In this document: positions 38,942 to 48,176 of the stretch, in pieces
How positions within the stretch are numbered: position 1 is the stretch's first letter
Layout: each line of letters starts with the position of its first letter
Assembly: GCF_037120705.1 (NCBI RefSeq)
Contig: NZ_JAWLJU010000002.1
Span: forward strand, 682,001-746,000
Source: Pseudoalteromonas sp. UG3-2
GTDB taxonomy: Bacteria > Pseudomonadota > Gammaproteobacteria > Enterobacterales > Alteromonadaceae
Length of the DNA stretch: 64,000 bases
Direction of reading: 5' to 3'
Notes under the pieces: generated by a model
Databases searched by the model: none
What the model was told of the DNA's origin: nothing
What the model saw: the letters and a program-made list of their open reading frames with translations, nothing else
Position numbers and translations under genes: made by a program

Positions 38942-38967
38942 ACGGACAGCGGACAGTTCGCGGACAG
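38942..38967 (-). promoter_or_regulatory. GGACAG repeat cluster, candidate enhancer for the NtrC-type regulator
   Basis: GGACAG occurs at 38944-38949, 38951-38956 and 38962-38967; the longer word GCGGACAG is repeated with an 11-bp step (38949 and 38960), one helical turn. The cluster is about 65-105 bases upstream of the sigma-54 element, a usual enhancer distance. That the operon regulator binds here is inference. Confidence 0.6.
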
Positions 38968-39072
38968 CAGAGAACGAACAGTACCAGGGCTGCGATAAGC
39001 AACACGCTTCAGAGCATGCCTATTCAAACAAAGGGCTAACGGCGGGCATGGTGTTATAAAAAGCGGGGAAAT

Positions 39073-39112
39073 TACCCACTGCGACGAAACATCGTGCTGC
39101 CAGCAGTGGGTA
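39073..39112 (-). repeat. Hairpin downstream of prpE
   Basis: TACCCACTGC (39073-39082) and GCAGTGGGTA (39103-39112) form a perfect 10-bp stem; the 20-base loop has an inner ACGA/TCGT pair. Only a short TAATTT follows on the minus strand, so it is a weak terminator at best. Confidence 0.5.
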
Positions 39113-39137
39113 GGATATGTTAAAGCGTCCGCTTAAC

Positions 39138-41042
39138 TCAAGACGCAGCGCTCACTTCTGTGCGTTGCCATAGTTGCTGGATTTCATCAATAATAGCTGG
39201 GTCGTCGATGGTTGATGGCACCACTATTTTTTCACCATCCACCAACTGGCGAAGGTTTTTCCTGAGGATCTTACCGGAGCGGGTTTTCGGTAAACGCTCT
39301 ACCACCTTAATGGTTTTTAAACAGGCAATGGCGCCGATTTTTTCGCGGATCAATAAGCGGATCTGTTCGGCGATGTCAGCCTCGCTGGCGCTGCTACCAT
39401 CTTTGAGTACCACCATGGCAATAGGCACTTGTCCTTTCAGTTCATCTTTCCCTGCAAATACGGCACATTCTGCAATGTCAGTGTGCGCCGCGACAATTTC
39501 TTCCATCTCACCGGTGGATAAACGGTGACCTGCGACATTAATGACATCGTCGGTGCGACCCATAATAAAGAGGTAACCATCATCATCTAGATAGCCGCCG
39601 TCGCCAGATAAGTAATAGCCAGGATATTGATTTAAATAGCTGCCTCTAAAACGTTCAGTGTTATTCCAAATAGTGGTTAAACAGCCAGGAGGCAGTGGCA
39701 GTTTAATCGCCACTACGCCTTGTTCATTGGCTTGGCACGGAGTGCCATCAACATCCAATATTGCGACTTGATAGCCGGGGGTGGGTACAGTGGCGCTCCC
39801 CGCTTTGGTAGGCAACAGCTCAATGCCCACTGGGTTACTGGCTATCGCCCAGCCGGTTTCGGTTTGCCACCAGTGGTCAATCACCGGCAAGGCGGTTTTG
39901 CTTTGTAACCATTCATAGGTGGCCGGATCGAGGCGCTCACCGGCTAAAAATAGGGTTTGCAGACTACTGGTATCATACTTTGCCAGTAATTTTGCCTCTG
40001 GATCTTCTTTTTTGATGGCTCGGAACGCTGTTGGGGCAGTAAATAATGCTTTGACTTGGTACTCTTCCACCACCCGCCAAAATGCTCCCGCATCTGGGGT
40101 TTTAATTGGCTTGCCTTCGTAAAGTATCGTAGTACAACCAAAAATAAGCGGGCCGTAGACAATATAAGAGTGACCAACCACCCAGCCAATGTCAGAAGCT
40201 GCCCAAAACACTTCACCAGGCTTCATACCATATACACTGTCCATGCTGTAGTTCAGTGCCACGGCATGACCACCTTGCTCACGCACTACCCCTTTGGGTG
40301 TGCCGGTGGTGCCAGAGGTGTATAGAATATAAAGTGGGTGGTTACTGGAAAGCGGAATGGCATCTATCCCCTCTGGCTGCTCACTGACGCTAAACCAGTC
40401 AAGATCACGACCCGGAGTCATTTGCGCTTCACACGCCTCGCGTTGCAATAGGATGCAGTTTTGAACATCATGGGATGCCAGTGTTAACGCTTCATCAAGC
40501 AGTGGCTTGTAAGCAATGACACGGCCAATCTCAATGCCACAAGAAGCACTGATCACTACCTTTGGCTTGGCATCGTCAATACGCACGGCCAGTTCATGAG
40601 GCGCGAAGCCACCAAACACCACCGAATGAATGGCCCCCACTCGAGCACACGCGAGCATCGCCACTACGGCTTCTGGCACCATTGGCATGTAAATCACCAC
40701 GCGGTCGCCTGGTACCACACCCAACCTCTGTAACCCTGCTGCAAAGCGGCTTACCTTGTCTAACAGTTCACCATAGCTAATTTTGCTCTTAGTGCTGCTC
40801 ACCGGTGAATCGTAGATCAAGGCGGTTTGCTCACCTCGCCCTTGCTGGACATGATAATCCAATGCTAAATAGCTGGTGTTCATGGTGCCGTCGCTAAACC
40901 AGTGGCTTAGGCCATCTTGATCTTGGCTATGGCCCTGAGTTGGTGCGTTGTGCCAATCAAGCTTTGCCGCTTGCTGCAGCCAAAATGCTTCTGGGTCTTG
41001 TTGAAATTGTTGATATGCCTGTTGATAGGTCGTTGTTGTCAT
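39138..41042 (-). CDS. prpE: Propionyl-CoA synthetase
   Basis: Forms propionyl-CoA from propionate, ATP and CoA, feeding the methylcitrate cycle. It has 634 residues, ACS-type length. TSGTTGTPKG is at 242-251, the acyl pocket region FGGFAPHELAVRIDDAKPK and SASCGIEIGRVI are typical of PrpE rather than Acs, and the adenylation lysine lies in LPKTRSGKILRKN near the C-terminus. No prpBCD genes are adjacent. Acetyl-CoA synthetase is the alternative but less likely on these motifs. Confidence 0.85.
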   Translation of the reverse strand: MTTTTYQQAYQQFQQDPEAFWLQQAAKLDWHNAPTQGHSQDQDGLSHWFSDGTMNTSYLALDYHVQQGRGEQTALIYDSPVSSTKSKISYGELLDKVSRFAAGLQRLGVVPGDRVVIYMPMVPEAVVAMLACARVGAIHSVVFGGFAPHELAVRIDDAKPKVVISASCGIEIGRVIAYKPLLDEALTLASHDVQNCILLQREACEAQMTPGRDLDWFSVSEQPEGIDAIPLSSNHPLYILYTSGTTGTPKGVVREQGGHAVALNYSMDSVYGMKPGEVFWAASDIGWVVGHSYIVYGPLIFGCTTILYEGKPIKTPDAGAFWRVVEEYQVKALFTAPTAFRAIKKEDPEAKLLAKYDTSSLQTLFLAGERLDPATYEWLQSKTALPVIDHWWQTETGWAIASNPVGIELLPTKAGSATVPTPGYQVAILDVDGTPCQANEQGVVAIKLPLPPGCLTTIWNNTERFRGSYLNQYPGYYLSGDGGYLDDDGYLFIMGRTDDVINVAGHRLSTGEMEEIVAAHTDIAECAVFAGKDELKGQVPIAMVVLKDGSSASEADIAEQIRLLIREKIGAIACLKTIKVVERLPKTRSGKILRKNLRQLVDGEKIVVPSTIDDPAIIDEIQQLWQRTEVSAAS

Positions 41043-41164
41043 AATGGTTACCCAAGCTGTTCCTGAATATCCATTAAAGATAGTTAACTTTGGCCGCTAA
41101 GTAGACTCGACTTTAGTCGGCCATGACTGATGTAGATCAAAGTCTGGGTTAAAACCCAGCGCCA

Positions 41165-41833
41165 TTACTTTTGTTCGCTTTCCAGCTTAAGTAATAAAGC
41201 CTTGATATCGTCTTTGGCAGCCGTGATGTGCTGCTGTAAAAAGCGACAAGCCTCTTCGACGTTTTTTTCTCGGCAAAGCTTTAGTAAAGTTCGATGCTCC
41301 TCTGGGGCTGTGGTTATGCCACCTGCAAGAAGGATATGCATACGCACATAGCGTTCCGAATTTTTGCCATACATTTCCACCAGTTCACGGGTTTGCGGAC
41401 GTTCGGCTTTGCTATAAAGCTTGTTGTGAAATTCGGCGTTGAGCTTGCCAGTGGCCAGCTGAGTGTCTCCCGCTGCCATGGCTTCTTCCAAGTCAGCTAA
41501 AATGGCTTCGGCTTCCAGCAAGTCTCTGGCAGTTAAATGGTTTATGGAGTGGCGCAGTAATTCCGCCTCTAATAAGGCGCGTAAGTCAAAAATTTCATCA
41601 ATTTGCTCGGCGCTGAGACCAGTAACAGTGGCACCTTTGTGCGCTTCAAAATTGACTAAGCCTTCTGCTTCTAGTTGCAATAAGGCCTCGCGCACGGGAA
41701 TGCGACTGACATTTAACTCCCCAGCCAGTGCTGCTTGCCTTAACGGCTCACCTGCCTTGATCTCTCCCAGTAGGATTTTTTCACGAATTGCTTCTGCAAC
41801 CAGTTGCGTTCGAGTTTTATGTACAATCGCCAT
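41165..41833 (-). CDS. GntR-family regulator with FCD domain, probable hydroxyproline regulator
   Basis: Transcription factor of 222 residues. The winged helix (about 10-75) shows IREKILLGEIKAGEPL and the recognition helix in LNVSRIPVREALLQLEAEGLV; the all-helical FCD ligand domain (about 85-215) has the acidic/histidine metal-site residues expected (EFHNKLY and HRTLL). It follows the hydroxyproline operon on the same strand but after a terminator, so it has its own promoter. Its position makes it the likely regulator of the palindrome at 45423. Confidence 0.87.
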   Translation of the reverse strand: MAIVHKTRTQLVAEAIREKILLGEIKAGEPLRQAALAGELNVSRIPVREALLQLEAEGLVNFEAHKGATVTGLSAEQIDEIFDLRALLEAELLRHSINHLTARDLLEAEAILADLEEAMAAGDTQLATGKLNAEFHNKLYSKAERPQTRELVEMYGKNSERYVRMHILLAGGITTAPEEHRTLLKLCREKNVEEACRFLQQHITAAKDDIKALLLKLESEQK

Positions 41834-41908
41834 AGTATTTCGTAGTTATTGTTTTATCTCGTCATTATATACGTAACTGGCAGAAAATTGCATGTTTGTG
41901 AGATAAAG

Positions 41909-41936
41909 AAAAAGCCCGGAGCAGAACTTCGGGCTT
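41909..41936 (-). terminator. Terminator of the hydroxyproline operon
   Basis: AAGCCCG (41912-41918), 11-base loop, CGGGCTT (41930-41936); the A run 41909-41913 is the U-tract on the minus strand. It lies 8 bases after the dehydrogenase stop. Confidence 0.8.
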
Positions 41937-41944
41937 GGCTTTGC

Positions 41945-43441
41945 TTAACTCTGTATACAAATTGGCCGCACAAAGCGACGTAAGGCCTCGAGACCGACCG
42001 AGGTACTGCGGACATCGGTGGAGGCTGGAAATGGCCCGCCATGATTCATGGTGGCGCAGACCTCAACGCCTGTGGGCATTTGACCATAAATAAGCCGCCC
42101 CACGCGATATTGCAATGCCTCTATTAGCGCATCCGCTTGTTGCAGATCGGCTGCTGTGCCGTGAACACTGGCGGTAAGTTGACCGTCTAATTGCGCAACC
42201 ATTTCCTCCAGTTGAGCTATATCCTCGTAGCCAACCACCAGCGCCGCGGGGCCGAAGATTTCCTGCTGTAACGGTTCGTTGCTGATAAAATCCGTAATAT
42301 CGCAATAGTAAACTTGTGCTGCGGCGTGAAACGATTCGGCCTTTGTAGCCACTTGCAAGCACTCGACTTCAGGCTGAGTTTGAAGCTCTGCCACGCTTTG
42401 CTCAAACGCTTTCAAGACCCCAGGGGTCAGCAGGGTGTCGGAAGCCGAGCCGGCGACTTGAGTTTTCACCGCAGCAATAAACTCTGCACTGGCGACTTTG
42501 GGAACAAACCAAAGACCTGGACTGGTGCAAAATTGGCCATTACCCATTAACATGGATTGCACCAATTGCTCAGCCACTTGTGCGCCCTCCTCGACTGCCT
42601 TGTGCGGCAACAGCAACTGTGGATTAGTGCTGCCCAGCTCGCCATAAAAAGGAATGGGTTCTGCACGAGTGGCAATCGTCTGTTGCAATGCGTTTGCAAC
42701 GCTAAACGACCCGGTAAAGCCGACCGCTTTAATCGCCGGAGCTTTCACCAACCAGTGAGCTACATCATAGGTTTTGGCTTGTAGCATGGAAAAAACCCCC
42801 GCCGGCATGTCGCATTTGACCACAGCAGCGGCGATTGCTCGAGTCATTAACTCACACGTGGCTGGATGTGCTGGGTGTCCCTTATATACTACTGGGCAAC
42901 CGGCTGCCAATGCCGCTGCAGTATCGCCACCTAATGTGGAAAAGGCATAAGGAAAGTTCGAGGCGCCAAACACTGCTACTACGCCTACCGGTAAGTGTTT
43001 TAATTGGGTTTTGGGCTTAGGTATGGGTTGTCGCTGAGGCTCTGCGGCTTGGCTTTTTTCTAACTGCAGCTCGGCTAACTCATCGCGTAATGCCGTAGCA
43101 AACGCCTTTAACTGATTCACCGTGCGCCCCCGCTCACCTTCTAAGCGCTGACGTGGCAAATTGGTTTCAACCATGGTAGTGGTAATAAGCTCATCGCCCA
43201 GTGCTAACACCTCCTCAGCGATGGTTTCTAAAAACTCAGCACGCTTTATCAGTGGTAGCTTGCGATACTGGACAAAAGCCTGCTCAGCCGCCGTCACTGC
43301 TTGGTTTACTTGCTGCTCAGAGGCATTATGAAATAGCACCTCAAGTGGTTGGTTTTTAGCTGGGTTAAAGGCCTGAAACGTGTCAGTTTGCGTTGCGGCT
43401 TGCCATTGGCCTGCGATGTAGCTTGTTGCTGTTAAATTCAT
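41945..43441 (-). CDS. 2,5-dioxovalerate (alpha-ketoglutaric semialdehyde) dehydrogenase
   Basis: Oxidises 2-oxoglutarate semialdehyde to 2-oxoglutarate, the last step of hydroxyproline (and pentose or glucarate) breakdown. It has 498 residues of the aldehyde dehydrogenase family with Asn162 in GASNFPYAFS, Glu268 in FYGELGSTNP and the nucleophile Cys305 in GQFCTSPG. These segments are those of the KGSADH branch. It begins 9 bases after the epimerase gene. The operon context strongly supports the hydroxyproline role. Confidence 0.9.
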   Translation of the reverse strand: MNLTATSYIAGQWQAATQTDTFQAFNPAKNQPLEVLFHNASEQQVNQAVTAAEQAFVQYRKLPLIKRAEFLETIAEEVLALGDELITTTMVETNLPRQRLEGERGRTVNQLKAFATALRDELAELQLEKSQAAEPQRQPIPKPKTQLKHLPVGVVAVFGASNFPYAFSTLGGDTAAALAAGCPVVYKGHPAHPATCELMTRAIAAAVVKCDMPAGVFSMLQAKTYDVAHWLVKAPAIKAVGFTGSFSVANALQQTIATRAEPIPFYGELGSTNPQLLLPHKAVEEGAQVAEQLVQSMLMGNGQFCTSPGLWFVPKVASAEFIAAVKTQVAGSASDTLLTPGVLKAFEQSVAELQTQPEVECLQVATKAESFHAAAQVYYCDITDFISNEPLQQEIFGPAALVVGYEDIAQLEEMVAQLDGQLTASVHGTAADLQQADALIEALQYRVGRLIYGQMPTGVEVCATMNHGGPFPASTDVRSTSVGLEALRRFVRPICIQS

Positions 43442-43450
43442 GCTTCGCTC

Positions 43451-44452
43451 CTACAATACTTGAAACCCGAAGGCATACGGGTCTTCGTCGTCAATGGTGA
43501 TACAATTACTGCCTGTTTTTCTTGCCCACCCTTGAATACTGGGCAATATCGCCACTTTTCCTGCCACCTCAGTGCAGCCCTCAATTTTGCCGATGAACTG
43601 GCTCGCGATAATGCTTTCATGGATAAAGGTATCGCCTTGTTTTAACTGCCCTTTGGCAAATAACTGTGCCATACGAGCACTGGTGCCGGTGCCACATGGG
43701 GAACGGTCGAGGGCTTTGTCGCCATAAAATACCGCGTTAGCGGCATGGCTATTTTGTTGTTTCGGTTGTCCTGTCCATAACACATGCGAAGCGCCGCATA
43801 CGGTGGGATCTTCGGGGTGAACTGGGTTTATCTGGGCATTGACCGCTTCACGAACCTTAGGGCTCCAGGCCAATAATTGTGCGGCCGTTGAACACTCAAC
43901 CCCAGCAAATGCGCTTTGTGGTTCAACAATAATATAAAAGTTGCCACCATAAGCGATATCAACGATTAGCTCACCCAGTCCTTCAACGATGACAGGCACT
44001 TTTTCATGGGCTAAAAAGGCTGGCACATTGTACAGTTTCACCCATGTGACCTTTGCCCCGTCCATTTCATAATAGGCATTTACTCTACCGGCCGGGGTAT
44101 CAAGCTTAAGTAGCCCGGGCTGACTGGCTCTGATCAGGCCATTTTCCAAGCCAAAGGTCACCGTTCCTATGGTGCCGTGCCCACACATAGGCAAACACCC
44201 TGAGGTTTCGATAAATAAAATGGCCGCGTCACCATCTGTGGTGGTCGGTGGATATAAAAAGGCACCCGACATCATGTCATGGCCTCTAGGCTCAAACATC
44301 AAGCCACGGCGGATCCAATCATACTCACGGACAAAATGCTGACGTTTTTCACTCATGTTATCACCCACAAGTTTAGGGTGCCCGCTGGTGACTAAGCGCA
44401 CAGGGTTACCGCAGGTGTGGCCATCAATACAATAATAGGTGCCTAAAATCAT
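43451..44452 (-). CDS. 4-hydroxyproline 2-epimerase
   Basis: Interconverts trans-4-hydroxy-L-proline and cis-4-hydroxy-D-proline without cofactor. It has 333 residues of the proline racemase family. Both catalytic cysteines are present: Cys90 in PMCGHGTIG and Cys253 in SPCGTGTSAR. The second cysteine separates epimerases from the dehydratase branch, which has threonine there. The ATG at 44452 (MILGTYYCIDGHTCGNP) lies four bases after the deaminase stop; an upstream in-frame ATG lies inside the previous gene. The ribosome binding site is weak, in line with translational coupling. Confidence 0.92.
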   Translation of the reverse strand: MILGTYYCIDGHTCGNPVRLVTSGHPKLVGDNMSEKRQHFVREYDWIRRGLMFEPRGHDMMSGAFLYPPTTTDGDAAILFIETSGCLPMCGHGTIGTVTFGLENGLIRASQPGLLKLDTPAGRVNAYYEMDGAKVTWVKLYNVPAFLAHEKVPVIVEGLGELIVDIAYGGNFYIIVEPQSAFAGVECSTAAQLLAWSPKVREAVNAQINPVHPEDPTVCGASHVLWTGQPKQQNSHAANAVFYGDKALDRSPCGTGTSARMAQLFAKGQLKQGDTFIHESIIASQFIGKIEGCTEVAGKVAILPSIQGWARKTGSNCITIDDEDPYAFGFQVL

Positions 44453-44456
44453 GTGT

Positions 44457-45371
44457 TTAATCCAAATTGTATTGACTAAGGTCGATGCGGCTTGCCATCG
44501 CTTGGTCATATAAGCGGCTGACCTCGGCCTGCTCTTCTGGTGTTAAAGGAAGGCGTGGAGAGCGAGTAACATAACTGCCACGACCCGCTAAGTACTCTGC
44601 ATACTTAATGCACTGCACTAGAGTAGGAATGGTGTCTAACCGCAGTAATGGTAAAAACCAGCGCCATAACTCCCGCGCTTCTTGGTAACGACCATGCTCC
44701 GCCAATTTAAATATCGCTACCGACTCCCGTGGGAAGACATTGGTTAACCCCGAGATCCAACCGGTTGCACCAAGCATCAGGCTTTCTAAAGCAATGTCGT
44801 CGACGCCACCAAATACCACAAAACGTTCACCAAATGCACTGAACAGTTCGCTGATCCGACGGGTGTCTTCGGTTGCTTCTTTTACCGAGACAATATTGTC
44901 TTCTTGTGCCAGTGTTTTCATGCCTGCAATGGAGACATCCACCCCATAAGTCACTGGGTTGTTGTAAATCATAATTGGCAAGGCGGTGTTTCTTGCCACC
45001 TGCTGATAGTGATGAATGGCCTCTCGTTCTGTGGAGCGATAGACCATGCCTGGTAACACCATCAAGCCATCGATACCCAAACGTTCAGCGTCTTTAGCAA
45101 ATTCCACAGCCAGTTGCGTCGTGGTTTCAGCAACCCCAGTAAGCAGCGGTACACGGCCAGCGACTACTTCTTTTGCAGCTTTTAGTACTGCGCGTTTTTC
45201 ATCGCCGCGCAGGGAGCAATTTTCCCCCACAGTGCCAAGGACAATGATGCCATGGACTCCTTCCTCAATAAGCTCATTTATCATCGCCTTTGTGGTTTCA
45301 AAGTTAATGCTCTCGTCATCATTAAACTGGGTTGTTACTGCCGGGTATACGCCGCGCCAATTAATATTCAT
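44457..45371 (-). CDS. Delta1-pyrroline-4-hydroxy-2-carboxylate deaminase (DapA superfamily)
   Basis: Converts pyrroline-4-hydroxy-2-carboxylate to 2-oxoglutarate semialdehyde and ammonia. It has 304 residues, DHDPS/NAL fold, with Schiff-base Lys164 in VSVKEATED, Tyr136 in IYNNPVTYG and GTVGENCSL in place of the GTTGE motif. A bare sequence would be called dihydrodipicolinate synthase-like; the neighbours (epimerase, semialdehyde dehydrogenase, D-amino-acid dehydrogenase) decide the role. First gene of the minus-strand operon, divergent from the dehydrogenase gene. Confidence 0.88.
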   Translation of the reverse strand: MNINWRGVYPAVTTQFNDDESINFETTKAMINELIEEGVHGIIVLGTVGENCSLRGDEKRAVLKAAKEVVAGRVPLLTGVAETTTQLAVEFAKDAERLGIDGLMVLPGMVYRSTEREAIHHYQQVARNTALPIMIYNNPVTYGVDVSIAGMKTLAQEDNIVSVKEATEDTRRISELFSAFGERFVVFGGVDDIALESLMLGATGWISGLTNVFPRESVAIFKLAEHGRYQEARELWRWFLPLLRLDTIPTLVQCIKYAEYLAGRGSYVTRSPRLPLTPEEQAEVSRLYDQAMASRIDLSQYNLD

Positions 45372-45422
45372 GGTTTTACCTTTCTTTGTGGTGACTAGTT
45401 ATTGTGCTTGCCATCATAGGTA

Positions 45423-45436
45423 TATTGTATACAATA
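45423..45436. promoter_or_regulatory. Perfect palindrome TATTGTATACAATA in the hydroxyproline divergent promoter
   Basis: Fourteen-base perfect palindrome with the TTGTATACAA core often bound by GntR/FCD regulators. It is 52 bases before the deaminase start and 150 before the dehydrogenase start. Binding by the 41165-41833 regulator is inference. Confidence 0.65.
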
Positions 45437-45586
45437 ATCAATATTCAAAATTAATTTTTTGCTTTAACGCATTCTATAATTGCTCTGCCTTGATTTTATT
45501 GCATTGATTTTTATGTGAATAATTTCAAAAGGAAGTTCTTAATAAATTATCAGTGAGAGGGCAATAGCAAGATACAATGTTGAACA

Positions 45587-46834
45587 ATGAGAGGTCAGGT
45601 GAATAAAAATAACACGATTGCAGTGATCGGCGCAGGCGTAATTGGTATCACAACGGCACTGCAATTACAGAGCCGCGGTTACCAAGTCACTTTATTTGAT
45701 AAAAGCAAGCCCGCGTCGGCCTGCTCACAGGGAAATGCCGGGCACTTTGCCACCGAGCAAGTGTTTCCAATGGCAGACAGCAGCCTGCTTTGGAAATTAC
45801 CCAAAATGCTTTTCGACCCAATCGGGCCATTACGAATAGACTTACGTAGCATGCTAGGCAACTTACCCTGGTTTTGGCGCTTTTTACTACAAATGCCCAA
45901 ATCCCGGTTCAATCAAGGTGTGGCAGCATTATCAGCATTGAACCAAGCGGCACTGCCTGCATACCAGCGCTTATTAAAACAACAATACGCCGAGTTGATC
46001 GAAAGCCAAGGCAGCTTATTGGTGTGTGAAAAACAACAGAACCTTGATGTGCTTTTTAATAAATATCATCGTCAGGGCATATCCGTCATCAAGCTCAATA
46101 GCCAACAAACACAACAGTTGGAACCGAATTTAGCAAAACACATTGCTGGGGCGCTGTATTTTGATCAAGTTGGCCACAGTATGGATCCATATCGCTTGTG
46201 CCAAAGGTTATATCAGCACTTTATCGCCGCTGGTGGCACATTTAAAAACGCTGAAATTGACCGCATAGAAACCACTAACAGCCGCCCCTTGCTTAAGACG
46301 TCTGAGCAAAGCTTTGGTGTTTTCGACCATGTAGTCATCGCCACCGGGGCATGGGGCAAATCCTTATGCCAGCAATTAGGTTACCGTTTGCCACTTATTG
46401 CCGAGCGGGGCTATCACACCATGGTAAAAGACCCAGAAGTGTTTTCACGGCCCGTTGCCTCTAGCGAAAGAGGATTTATTATGACCCCCATGCAAATGGG
46501 CTTGCGCTTAGCGGGCACGGTAGAATTTGCCAATGTTGATAGTCCGCCAAATTACCATCGCGCTCGCGCTTTATTTCGCCATGCCCAGACCTTGGTTGAC
46601 CTGCCACTGGTTGAGCAGCAAGAGCAAATTTGGGTGGGTGTCCGCCCTACTTTGCCAGATTATTTGCCGGTTATAGGTCAAGCCCCGAAACATGACTCGA
46701 TTTATTTTGCCTTAGGTCATCAGCACCTAGGTTTAACACAAGCCGCGATTACCAGTGAATGTATCGCAGATCTTATTGACAAAAAGCCAAACGACATCGA
46801 TCTTACTCCCTTTAGTATTTCTCGATTCGCATAG
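45587..46834 (+). CDS. FAD-dependent D-amino-acid dehydrogenase, probable cis-4-hydroxy-D-proline dehydrogenase
   Basis: Flavoprotein of the DadA type with 415 residues: N-terminal dinucleotide-binding motif GAGVIGITTALQL (15-27), substrate domain, and C-terminal GVRPTLPDYLPVIG plus LGHQHLGLTQ typical of the DAO fold. It would oxidise cis-4-hydroxy-D-proline from the epimerase to the pyrroline substrate of the deaminase. An alternative GTG start at 45599 has AGAGG just before it and may be the true start. It is divergent from the other hydroxyproline genes and followed 8 bases later by the peptidase. Confidence 0.88.
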   Translation: MRGQVNKNNTIAVIGAGVIGITTALQLQSRGYQVTLFDKSKPASACSQGNAGHFATEQVFPMADSSLLWKLPKMLFDPIGPLRIDLRSMLGNLPWFWRFLLQMPKSRFNQGVAALSALNQAALPAYQRLLKQQYAELIESQGSLLVCEKQQNLDVLFNKYHRQGISVIKLNSQQTQQLEPNLAKHIAGALYFDQVGHSMDPYRLCQRLYQHFIAAGGTFKNAEIDRIETTNSRPLLKTSEQSFGVFDHVVIATGAWGKSLCQQLGYRLPLIAERGYHTMVKDPEVFSRPVASSERGFIMTPMQMGLRLAGTVEFANVDSPPNYHRARALFRHAQTLVDLPLVEQQEQIWVGVRPTLPDYLPVIGQAPKHDSIYFALGHQHLGLTQAAITSECIADLIDKKPNDIDLTPFSISRFA

Positions 46835-46842
46835 GAGCCAAA

Positions 46843-48054
46843 ATGAAAGGTATTGCCTACCAAAGCGCACAACAAGCGCTAGATAACTTAACCGATATGA
46901 CTCAAGATGTGTCGCCAATTCCGCAAAGCGAGTATTTGGGTAGAATCGAGCAAGCTCAACGTTACATGAAGCAGCACCAAATTGATGCCTTGTACCTAAA
47001 TGCCGGAACCAATTTATACTACTTTACTGGTTTAAAGTGGTATGCCAGCGAGCGCTTGGTTGGTGCTATTTTGCCTGCTGATGGCGAAGTGCAATTCGTT
47101 GTGCCATTTTTCGAAATAGGTTCAATAAAAGACTATTGGTTAATTGAAGGCCCGATCCACGCATGGCAAGAGGAAGAGTCTCCCTATGCACTTATTGCAC
47201 AGGTGTTGAATAACTTAGGCTATGATAAACAAGCAACTCTTGCGATTGATGAAAGCACCGCATTTTTCGTGGCCGATGGCATTCAAAAAGCCGCACCCGA
47301 GCTTAAATTAATCAATGCCACTGAGATCACCGCTCATTGTCGAATGCAAAAATCTGCCAATGAAATTGCGCTGATACAACGCGCCATGGACATGACACTT
47401 GAGGTTCACAAGGCAACGGCGTCGATGCTCTATGAAGGGATCACCACCACTGAAGTCGAGGCCTTTATTAATCAGGCACATAAAAAAGTGGGTGCCTCCG
47501 GAAGTTATTTTTGCATTGTGCTATTTGGCCAAGCCTCCTCTTATCCACATGGGGTAAAGAACCCACAAACATTGCAGCCTGGTGATGTTGTTCTGGTGGA
47601 CACGGGTTGTAAGGTGCATGGCTACCTCAGTGATATTACCCGCACTTATGTGTTTGGCGAAGCCACTGAACAGCAAATAACCATTTGGCAGGTAGAAAAG
47701 CAGGCGCAGATCGCGGCATTTAACGCAGCCAAAGTGGGAGCTACCTGTGGTGATGTTGATAAAGCCGCACGGCATTATATTGCCAGTCAGGGGCTGGGTC
47801 CCGACTACCAGCTACCGGGTTGCCCGCATCGCACCGGACACGGCATTGGCCTCGATATTCACGAATGGCCTTATTTAGTTAAAGACAACCCTGAGCCTCT
47901 GGCCCCGGGAATGTGTTTTTCTAATGAGCCTATGCTCGTGGTACCTGAGCAATTTGGTGTGCGTTTAGAGGATCATTTTTACGTCACTGAAACAGGCCCG
48001 AAATGGTTTACCGAGCCGGCGTACAGTATCGATAACCCATTTGCAGTTAAATAA
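46843..48054 (+). CDS. M24-family Xaa-Pro peptidase
   Basis: Metallopeptidase of 403 residues that cleaves before proline (or hydroxyproline) in dipeptides or short peptides. It has an N-terminal creatinase-like domain (about 25-165) and a C-terminal pita-bread domain. The five metal ligands can be read: Asp253 in LVDTG, Asp264 in LSDITR, His333 in TGHGIGLDIH, Glu362 in NEPM and Glu376 in RLEDHF. No signal peptide, so cytoplasmic. Placed in the hydroxyproline cluster, it probably releases Pro/Hyp from imported collagen-type peptides. Confidence 0.88.
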   Translation: MKGIAYQSAQQALDNLTDMTQDVSPIPQSEYLGRIEQAQRYMKQHQIDALYLNAGTNLYYFTGLKWYASERLVGAILPADGEVQFVVPFFEIGSIKDYWLIEGPIHAWQEEESPYALIAQVLNNLGYDKQATLAIDESTAFFVADGIQKAAPELKLINATEITAHCRMQKSANEIALIQRAMDMTLEVHKATASMLYEGITTTEVEAFINQAHKKVGASGSYFCIVLFGQASSYPHGVKNPQTLQPGDVVLVDTGCKVHGYLSDITRTYVFGEATEQQITIWQVEKQAQIAAFNAAKVGATCGDVDKAARHYIASQGLGPDYQLPGCPHRTGHGIGLDIHEWPYLVKDNPEPLAPGMCFSNEPMLVVPEQFGVRLEDHFYVTETGPKWFTEPAYSIDNPFAVK

Positions 48055-48061
48055 GTGGTGC

Positions 48062-48086
48062 CGCCAGTGAGCCAAGCTCACTGGCG
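48062..48086. terminator. Long perfect hairpin between convergent genes
   Basis: CGCCAGTGAGC-CAA-GCTCACTGGCG, an 11-bp perfect stem 7 bases after the peptidase stop. There is no T-tract, so it may stabilise 3' ends or act with Rho. Confidence 0.55.
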
Positions 48087-48176
48087 CGGTGTTATACCAT
48101 TGTGACTTAATACTTGCTCAATTTGAGGGATTAAGTCTGACGCTAGCTGCGTTAAAAGTTTCTTATTTGCAGCAAA

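Larger units (their letters stand above)
38812..39137. other. Leader and control region between prpE and the ABC operon
   Basis: No gene in these 326 bases. From left to right it holds a leader inverted repeat, a sigma-54 element, GGACAG repeats and, next to prpE, a large hairpin; each is listed separately. Confidence 0.8.
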
